Assembly: GCA_015494335.1 (NCBI GenBank)
Contig: WGBK01000311.1
Coordinates: forward strand, 1 to 5,526
Direction: 5' to 3'
Source of the DNA: Gammaproteobacteria bacterium
GTDB lineage: Bacteria > Pseudomonadota > Gammaproteobacteria > GCA-001735895
Length of the DNA stretch: 5,526 nt
Shown: positions 1 to 5,526 of the stretch, piece after piece
How positions within the stretch are numbered: position 1 is the first letter of the stretch
Layout: every line of letters starts with the position of its first letter
Made by a program: the position numbers and the translations under genes
Notes under the pieces: generated by a model
What the model was told of the DNA's origin: nothing
Databases searched by the model: none
What the model saw: the letters and a program-made list of their open reading frames with translations, nothing else

Positions 1-154
1 AGACAAGGTCATCCATGCGCTGGAATCGCCACGACCGCGTCCGCGCTACTATGTCACCTTCCCGACCTACCTGTTCGGTTATCTCAAGCGCCTGCTTTCC
101 ACCCGCATGATCGACCGCATCCTGCTCGGGGTGTCCGGCGGCGGCGCACGATGA
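1..154 (+). CDS. C-terminal end of a probable short-chain dehydrogenase/reductase (partial)
   Basis: The gene enters from the left edge. Its first whole codon is at position 2 and it stops with TGA at 152-154, leaving 50 residues. The visible tail contains ALESPRPRPRYYVTFPTYL followed by a basic, hydrophobic segment ending in GVSGGGAR. The pattern 'PRPRYYVT.P' followed by a leucine/arginine helix is typical of the C-terminus of classical SDR oxidoreductases of the YbbO/retinol-dehydrogenase-like kind, where it follows the substrate-binding region. The catalytic Tyr-x-x-x-Lys and the NAD(P)-binding glycine motif would lie upstream, outside the window, so substrate and cofactor cannot be judged. 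The stop overlaps the next gene's start as ATGA, which suggests co-transcription and translational coupling. Family assignment rests on the tail alone. Confidence 0.68.
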   Translation, partial: DKVIHALESPRPRPRYYVTFPTYLFGYLKRLLSTRMIDRILLGVSGGGAR

Positions 155-897
155 AGCCGGCCCTCATCGAGGACGAAGCGGGTCTCAAGGCGCTGCGCTT
201 CGAGGGCGACGGCGACGCCATCCAGAGCCTGATCGACCCGCAACGGCCGGAGCGGCTGGTGATGCGCAACCTGCAGTACCTGATGAGCCTGCTGCTGTTC
301 ATTCCGCCGCCCGAGCGCATCCTGCTGCTTGGCGTCGGCGGTGGAGCCTTGCTGCAGTTCCTGCGCCATCACTACCCCGGGGCCCATGTCACCGGCGTCG
401 AGATCGACGCGGGTCTGCTGCAGCGGGCGCAAGAGGAACTGGGACTGCCGCCGGCCGATGAACGACTGCACTACTGCATCGCCGACGCGGCCGAGTTCAT
501 TCGTTCGGATCGCGGGCGCTACGATCTCATCGTCACCGATATCTTCAACGGCCCGCAGTCTCCGGACTGGGTGTTGCAGGCGGATTTCCTGCAAGCGGTG
601 CAGCAACGCCTGACGGAACAGGGCGGCGCCGGCTGGAACCTGCTGATCGGCTCGGAACAGCGCTTTACCCGTTTCTACCGGGAGCTGCGCCGGGTTTTCC
701 GCCAGCAAACGCTGTGCCTGGAAGAAGACGATCACGAGAACCTGCTGGCCCTGGCGCTGAATTTCGAGCCGCCGGCGCTGGAGATGGGGGAACGCCTGCA
801 ACAGGCCGTGGAACTGGGCGATCGGCTCAAACTGCCGCTGACCGAGGCCCTGGCGAAGATCTACCAGATCAACCCGGTGGGCAGCGGCATCCTCTGA
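151..897 (+). CDS. Spermidine synthase-like / SAM-methyltransferase-fold protein
   Basis: This complete protein of 248 residues has the Rossmann fold shared by spermidine synthases (SpeE) and class I methyltransferases. The nucleotide-binding loop is LLLGVGGGALLQFL at residues 58-71, the acidic residue that would bind the ribose lies in GVEID (82-86), DAAEF (112-116) is the next conserved acidic motif, and YDLIVTDIFNG is at 124-134. The segment IQSLIDPQRPERLVM (24-38) matches the pre-core region of SpeE-like proteins. True aminopropyltransferases are usually about 280-300 residues, with a longer N-terminal beta domain and a D-S/T-x-D-P catalytic motif; here the equivalent is VTDIFNG. The protein is therefore probably a SpeE-like paralogue of unknown substrate, not a proven polyamine enzyme. 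The ATG overlaps the upstream stop (ATGA), and only a weak GGCGG-type ribosome site precedes it, so translational coupling is likely. It converges with bolA. Confidence 0.85.
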   Translation: MKPALIEDEAGLKALRFEGDGDAIQSLIDPQRPERLVMRNLQYLMSLLLFIPPPERILLLGVGGGALLQFLRHHYPGAHVTGVEIDAGLLQRAQEELGLPPADERLHYCIADAAEFIRSDRGRYDLIVTDIFNGPQSPDWVLQADFLQAVQQRLTEQGGAGWNLLIGSEQRFTRFYRELRRVFRQQTLCLEEDDHENLLALALNFEPPALEMGERLQQAVELGDRLKLPLTEALAKIYQINPVGSGIL

Positions 898-927
898 GCA
901 ATAGCGGGCATGTCGCTAGGGTTCCTC

Positions 928-945
928 AAAAAATCCGGATTTTTT
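928..945 (+). terminator. Perfect 18-bp palindrome with A/T tracts, possible terminator of the SpeE-like gene
   Basis: AAAAAATCCGGATTTTTT is a perfect 18-base palindrome 30 bases after the stop of the upstream + strand gene. RNA from the + strand could fold the A tract onto the U tract and end in six U. The stem is almost all A-U, so alone it would be a weak terminator. It lies in the left arm of the palindromic element, which may matter more as a whole. Confidence 0.35.
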
Positions 946-981
946 CGTGAGTGCAAGGAAGCACCGCGCGCAGAACCGCAG

Positions 982-997
982 TGTATAAGGGGATACA
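982..997. repeat. Central hairpin of the palindromic element
   Basis: TGTAT (982-986) and ATACA (993-997) are exact inverted complements around a six-base AAGGGG loop, and a G-T wobble pair (981/998) can extend the stem. The hairpin sits at the midpoint of the 919-1059 element, as expected for the fold-back tip of a long imperfect palindrome. Confidence 0.55.
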
Positions 998-1034
998 TGA
1001 GGATTCGAGCACGGGGCTGACGCCGCAATCGCGG

Positions 1035-1049
1035 AAAAAGACGATTTTT
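1035..1049 (-). terminator. A/T hairpin in right arm, possible terminator downstream of bolA
   Basis: On the - strand the sequence reads AAAAATCGTCTTTTT, five A and five T around a five-base loop, 12 bases after the bolA stop. It is the mirror counterpart of the 928-945 palindrome in the other arm. The stem is weak, with no G-C pairs apart from what the larger element fold adds, so termination here is only a possibility. Confidence 0.28.
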
Positions 1050-1060
1050 AGAGGTGCCCG

Positions 1061-1369
1061 CTACTTGCCGCCACCCTCGCAGGGCGGAGAATCGGCAACC
1101 TTGCCCGCCTTTTCGAACCATTCCCCGGGGGTCAGGGTATGCAGGGCCAACGCATGCACCTGCTTCAGTTCCTCTCGCAGGGCCTCGTTCACCAGCCGGT
1201 GACGCTTGATCAGCATCAGGCCCTCGAACTTCGGGCTGACCACGGTCACCTTCCAGTGCGACTCGGCATCGGGCGGCACATTGTGCATGTGGGTCTCGTT
1301 CTGTACCTCGAGAAACTCGGGAGCCAGTTCGGCTTCGAGCCTTTGTTCGATCTGCTGCTGCATGCTCAT
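1061..1369 (-). CDS. bolA: BolA family transcriptional/Fe-S regulator
   Basis: This complete protein of 102 residues is close in length to E. coli BolA (105). Recognisable segments in order are FLEVQNETHMHNVPP (19-33), ESHWKVTVVSPKFEG (36-50), the helix motif KRHRLV (55-60), VHALALHTLTPGEW (71-84) and the SPPC tail (94-97) also found in the E. coli protein. The fold is a small class II KH-like domain. BolA proteins partner monothiol glutaredoxins to share a [2Fe-2S] cluster, using the invariant His of the ALHT segment (H77 here) and often a residue in the variable loop (perhaps H29). E. coli BolA also affects cell shape and stress responses and binds DNA. The start ATG at 1369 is chosen over the in-frame ATG at 1363 because GAGGT (1376-1380) is six bases upstream. 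It begins 14 bases after the kinase stop, so it is probably in the same transcript. Its TAG stop abuts the palindromic element. Confidence 0.95.
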   Translation of the reverse strand: MSMQQQIEQRLEAELAPEFLEVQNETHMHNVPPDAESHWKVTVVSPKFEGLMLIKRHRLVNEALREELKQVHALALHTLTPGEWFEKAGKVADSPPCEGGGK

Positions 1370-1375
1370 GGAAAT

Positions 1376-1380
1376 ACCTC
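1376..1380 (-). promoter_or_regulatory. Ribosome binding site of bolA
   Basis: GAGGT on the - strand ends six bases before the ATG at 1369, and 12 bases before the alternative ATG at 1363. It decides in favour of the longer start. It lies between the kinase stop codon and bolA, in a 14-base gap. Confidence 0.75.
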
Positions 1381-1383
1381 GGG

Positions 1384-3798
1384 TTACATCAATCCGGCAA
1401 GGGTATCACGGGCATCCTGCATATTCTGGAAACGCGCGTCGATATCGGCGGCCATCATCTTCTGCACCCACATGCTGACACCCACCGGGATGTTCTTGTC
1501 CAGACGGTGCAGCGGCGTTGCCTTGCCCTCGATATGCTGGAACAGCAGGGACATGGGCTCACCCTTGTAGGGCAGGCTGCCGCTGAACATGGCGTAGGCG
1601 ATGATGCCCAGGGCGTAGATATCGCTGCGATGGTCGGCTTCCTCGCCGCGTGCGCGCTCCGGCGACAGATAGGCCGGGGTGCCGATGATCATGCCGGTCT
1701 TGGTCAGGGTCATCTCGTGCTCGGAGGTGGCCGAGGCGATGCCGAAATCCACCACCTTGGCCAGGTCCTGGTCATTGACGAGGATATTGCTCGGCTTGAT
1801 GTCGCGGTGGATGACCTGCTGTCGATGCGCCTCCCACAGGCCGTCGCAGACCTGGTGCAGGATCTTCATCGAGCGTTCGAGATCGAGAACCTTGTCCTTG
1901 ATCAGCTTGTCGAGCCCGACGCTTTCGAAGTATTCCATCGAGATCGCCGACAGGCCGTCCTTGATCAGGAAGTCGTGGATGCGGATGACATTCGGGTGGC
2001 TGATCTTGCGCGAATACTTGAGCTCGCGCAGGAAACGCTCGCGGGCCTTGCCATCGGCGGTCAGTTCCGGGTGCATGAACTTGAGGATCAGGGTTTCGCC
2101 CACGGCCTCGTCTTCAGCCAGCATGACCCGTCCCATGGCGCCGCGCCCCACCTCTCGCACGATCTTGTAGCGATCCATCCAATAATCCGCCGGACTGAGT
2201 TCTTCTATGGTCTGGAAACTCACCACCTGGGTCTTGTCCAGCGCTCCGGGCTGATCCGGCAGAGGCGTTTCCTGGGACTGGCTGGCCTGATTGGCGCGGT
2301 TTTCCTCGATCTTCAGCAGACGGGTTTCGAACAGGTTGTCGTCCTCGAGCTTGAGGCGCGGCAGCCCGAAGTGCTCGGTCAGATGTTCGATGACTTCCTG
2401 GGCGGTGTCGCGCACCGTAGCCTGCAGGTGAGGTACGGCCTTGATGATGATGTTACGCAGCTTGTCCGCATGCTTCTCGGTGGCGATGGCATCGGCGGTT
2501 CGCAGGGCTTCGCGCTGTATCGCCGCTTCCTTCGACTTGAGGGCGCGCACGGCGATCTCCAGCCCCTTGCTGAAGCCGAGATCGCGCACCGCCTTGAGAA
2601 TGGCGATGCTCGATTCCGGGTAACGCTTCTGTACCTCGGCCAGCATCTTCAGGGCCGATACATTCCTGCTGCCGCCGACCTGCTGGATGGCGCGCTCGCG
2701 CACCTGCCAGTCCTCGTGGAACAGGGTTTCACTGATGCTCGTGAGATCCTGGGTCTGCACATTGCGGTTCGCCGCCAGCTGATCGGCGGCGCCACGCACG
2801 AAATCGATCTTGTGTTCGAGCAGGCCGGCCGCTTCCTTGAAAATCCGCTCGTTGCCCCGGTTGAGCAGGCACTTGAGGGCCTGGTCTCGCCCCCACCATT
2901 CCTGCTCCGACAGGGCCTCGAGGTAGGCCTGCAGGGCGCCGGGCTGCTCCATGTCGACGACGATGGAGGTCACGGCCTGGCGCAATTCGTCGGACTGGGT
3001 CGCCGCCAGGGGCGCCAGCGCCGACAGGGTTTCCGGCCGCGCCTTGTTGCGCAGAACCTCCAGCGCCAGCTCACGGTCCACCTCGCCCATGCCCTCGACC
3101 AGCGCTGCCAGTGGCGAAGGATCGAAATCGCATTTCAGTCGCTTGAGCCCTTTCAGGGCCTCGATCAGGATGATGCGGGAATCGTCGGCGGCCATCTGCA
3201 TCAGCAGTTGCGCGGCCTCGGGCTGATCCACGGCACTTAGGAAACGGATCAGGGCTATCTTGAGATCGGGCGCATCGAGGGTCGAGGGATCGATGCTGAG
3301 GCGTTCCATGTCGGTGCGCGCGGCCTGACGGGTGGCGATCTCGAGCAGGCGCTGGCCGATGCTGCCCTGCAGGCGCAGGGCGTTCTTGACCATCAGTTCG
3401 GGTGGCAGGCTGTCCTCGCGCATCTCGACGATGGATATGATCTCTGCCGCTGATTCGGGTTGATCCTGCAGCCGCCGGAACAGACGTGCCGGGCTGATAC
3501 GGGTGGATTCGACCAGCACTTCGCGGGCGGCATCCCGTAGTTGGGTATCGTCCTCGGACAGCAGATCGAGCAGGTGTTCCTCGCTGTCCTGTCCTTCCTG
3601 CTGCAGGCAGAGCTGCTTCAGGGCCTTTGCATGGGCCGGCGGGGCAAGCGGAATGACTTCTAGGATGCGATCCAGGTTTTCGGCGGAGGCTTCGCGGATC
3701 TTGCCCAGCAGGGTCTGCCCCTTCGAGGACTCGGGGTCATCGCAGGCCAGGAATTGCTTGAGCGTACGGTTGAACAGAAAGGATCCGATGACCGCCAT
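1384..3798 (-). CDS. HEAT-like-repeat Ser/Thr protein kinase, cytosolic
   Basis: The protein has 804 residues from the ATG at 3798. Residues 1 to about 490 are leucine- and alanine-rich paired helices of HEAT/armadillo type (e.g. LRDAAREVLVEST, VRERAIQQVGG, VRDTAQEVIEHLTEHFG), a solenoid scaffold normally used to bind proteins. A polar linker (about 495-535) leads to a complete Hanks-type kinase domain (about 543-804). Its key residues are glycine loop GRGAMG (551-556), ATP-binding Lys573 in LILKF, alpha-C Glu592, HRDIKPSN (664-671), DFG (684-686) and GTPAYLSPE (706-714). All are intact, so an active kinase phosphorylating Ser/Thr is expected. No signal peptide, membrane helix or PASTA domain is seen, unlike PknB-type receptors, and the order (scaffold first, kinase last) is unusual. 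A GTG at 3852 would add 18 glutamine-rich residues but has no ribosome site, whereas the ATG follows the purine tract AAAGAGAG. Targets are unknown. Confidence 0.9.
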   Translation of the reverse strand: MAVIGSFLFNRTLKQFLACDDPESSKGQTLLGKIREASAENLDRILEVIPLAPPAHAKALKQLCLQQEGQDSEEHLLDLLSEDDTQLRDAAREVLVESTRISPARLFRRLQDQPESAAEIISIVEMREDSLPPELMVKNALRLQGSIGQRLLEIATRQAARTDMERLSIDPSTLDAPDLKIALIRFLSAVDQPEAAQLLMQMAADDSRIILIEALKGLKRLKCDFDPSPLAALVEGMGEVDRELALEVLRNKARPETLSALAPLAATQSDELRQAVTSIVVDMEQPGALQAYLEALSEQEWWGRDQALKCLLNRGNERIFKEAAGLLEHKIDFVRGAADQLAANRNVQTQDLTSISETLFHEDWQVRERAIQQVGGSRNVSALKMLAEVQKRYPESSIAILKAVRDLGFSKGLEIAVRALKSKEAAIQREALRTADAIATEKHADKLRNIIIKAVPHLQATVRDTAQEVIEHLTEHFGLPRLKLEDDNLFETRLLKIEENRANQASQSQETPLPDQPGALDKTQVVSFQTIEELSPADYWMDRYKIVREVGRGAMGRVMLAEDEAVGETLILKFMHPELTADGKARERFLRELKYSRKISHPNVIRIHDFLIKDGLSAISMEYFESVGLDKLIKDKVLDLERSMKILHQVCDGLWEAHRQQVIHRDIKPSNILVNDQDLAKVVDFGIASATSEHEMTLTKTGMIIGTPAYLSPERARGEEADHRSDIYALGIIAYAMFSGSLPYKGEPMSLLFQHIEGKATPLHRLDKNIPVGVSMWVQKMMAADIDARFQNMQDARDTLAGLM

Positions 3799-3801
3799 GT
3801 T

Positions 3802-3809
3802 CTCTCTTT
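3802..3809 (-). promoter_or_regulatory. Purine-rich ribosome binding site of the kinase gene
   Basis: On the - strand AAAGAGAG lies three bases before the ATG at 3798, with its first GAG five bases away. It is not a perfect Shine-Dalgarno sequence, but it is clearly better than the region before the alternative GTG at 3852, which is a GC-rich run with no purine block. It therefore supports the shorter protein. Confidence 0.5.
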
Positions 3810-3844
3810 GGAAACCCTGTTTTTGTTGTTGATCGACGAGTAAT

Positions 3845-3876
3845 GTCCGCACGACCGCGCCCGCGCAAAGGCGGAC
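3845..3876 (-). repeat. Inverted repeat in the kinase leader
   Basis: GTCCGC (3845-3850) and GCGGAC (3871-3876) are exact inverted complements separated by a 20-base GC-rich spacer. In the leader RNA this would form a six-pair stem directly after the terminator's T tract, about 47 bases before the kinase ATG. The alternative GTG start (3852-3850) overlaps the stem edge. No regulatory role is proven; it could be simple local folding. Confidence 0.4.
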
Positions 3877-3910
3877 AAAAAAAGCCGTGGCTGGATTATA
3901 GCCACGGCTT
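3877..3910 (-). terminator. Intrinsic terminator of clpB
   Basis: On the - strand, 41 bases after the clpB stop, AAGCCGTGGC (3910-3901) pairs perfectly with GCCACGGCTT (3891-3882) around a nine-base loop, TATAATCCA, and T residues continue to 3877. Ten pairs, seven of them G-C, followed by a T tract make a textbook rho-independent terminator. It should separate clpB transcription from the kinase gene. The loop itself carries a -10 promoter sequence. Confidence 0.92.
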
Positions 3911-3924
3911 CAGGTTTTCGTCAG
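3895..3924 (-). promoter_or_regulatory. Candidate sigma-70 promoter for kinase-bolA, -10 inside the terminator loop
   Basis: The - strand reads CTGACG (3924-3919, four of six to TTGACA), an 18-base spacer, then a perfect TATAAT (3900-3895). Transcription would begin near 3888, inside the downstream arm of the clpB terminator, so the new RNA would lack the upstream arm and escape termination. The leader to the ATG would be about 90 bases. A perfect -10 with a fair -35 on the coding strand in the only gap before the gene makes this the best promoter candidate, but TATAAT can occur by chance in a short AT-rich loop. Confidence 0.5.
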
Positions 3925-3951
3925 ATTTTTCGCCGTCCCTGGCGATCTGGA

Positions 3952-5526
<1,575 letters not shown>

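Larger units (their letters stand above)
919..1059. mobile_element. MITE-like 141-bp imperfect palindromic element
   Basis: The left end GGGTTCCTCAAAAAATC (919-935) and the reverse complement of the right end, GGGCACCTCTAAAAATC (1059-1043), match at 14 of 17 positions. The similarity continues inward: hand alignment of the two arms (919-986 against 1059-993) gives roughly 45 matches in 68 positions, and the arms meet in a central hairpin. GCTA flanks both sides. There is no room for a transposase and no convincing reading frame, so if mobile it would be moved in trans. The layout fits a miniature inverted-repeat element or a large REP-like palindrome; I do not recognise a named family. It fills almost all of the 163-base gap between two convergent genes, where RNA from either side would fold and could terminate. 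Confidence 0.6.
915..1063. repeat. GCTA direct repeats flanking the palindromic element (putative target-site duplication)
   Basis: GCTA occurs at 915-918 immediately before the element and again at 1060-1063 immediately after it. A short direct repeat exactly abutting terminal inverted repeats is what transposition with a 4-bp staggered cut leaves. A 4-bp match can arise by chance, so the support comes from its exact placement. The right copy contains CTA (1061-1063), which on the - strand is the TAG stop of bolA. Removing one copy plus the element would restore a layout with the two convergent stop codons only 18 bases apart. Confidence 0.55.

Noticed and set aside
861..1121. An 86-codon - strand frame running through the palindromic element
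   Set aside because: It overlaps the 3' ends of two real genes and the element, shows no domain or ribosome site, and is explained by chance openness of the repeat.
1507..3240. A 577-codon open frame on the + strand antisense to the kinase gene
   Set aside because: It lies wholly opposite a gene with clear kinase motifs. Its translation is rich in leucine, glycine, histidine and glutamine with no recognisable domain, as expected when a GC-rich gene is read backwards in register with its codon bias.
2441..3240. Apparent periodic similarity within the HEAT region, considered as a DNA repeat
   Set aside because: The periodicity is in the protein helix pattern only. I found no repeated DNA blocks, so it is not a tandem nucleotide repeat.
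3799..3852. GTG at 3852 as the kinase start, giving 822 residues
   Set aside because: There is no ribosome site before it, it overlaps a leader stem, and the added 18 residues are low in complexity and glutamine-rich. The ATG at 3798 has a purine tract. Not fully excluded.

Overview
The window looks like chromosomal DNA of a gammaproteobacterium with fairly high GC (roughly 60% by eye). BolA is very close to the Escherichia coli type, including its SPPC tail, and the ClpB part is strongly E. coli-like. The exact genus cannot be read from the sequence; a sulfur-oxidising or similar environmental gammaproteobacterium is a guess. Coding density is high. No rRNA, tRNA, CRISPR array or transposase gene is visible.

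Layout. On the + strand, positions 1-154 are the last 50 codons of a probable short-chain dehydrogenase/reductase. It overlaps by ATGA a complete gene (151-897) for a spermidine-synthase-like, Rossmann-fold protein. On the - strand, transcribed right to left, come the C-terminal 60% of clpB (5526-3952, cut by the window edge), a 153-base gap, a large cytosolic protein with N-terminal HEAT-like repeats and a C-terminal Ser/Thr kinase (3798-1384), and, 14 bases further on, bolA (1369-1061). The two strands converge between 897 and 1061.

Two non-coding stretches are more interesting than they first look. The convergent gap (898-1060) is almost filled by a 141-bp imperfect palindrome (919-1059). 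It has 17-bp terminal inverted repeats (14/17 matching), a central hairpin and a GCTA direct repeat on both flanks, so it looks like a small non-autonomous mobile element (MITE-like). Its right-hand GCTA supplies the bolA stop codon. The clpB-kinase gap holds a strong intrinsic terminator for clpB, and the 9-base loop of that terminator contains a perfect TATAAT on the same strand. A plausible -35 lies 18 bases upstream, so the end of clpB transcription and the start of kinase-bolA transcription may share the same DNA.

How the genes may work together (inference): ClpB disaggregates proteins under heat and other stress, BolA is a stress-linked partner of monothiol glutaredoxin in Fe-S handling, and the HEAT-kinase lies between them and is probably co-transcribed with bolA. 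This suggests a stress-related signalling locus, but the kinase's targets are unknown.
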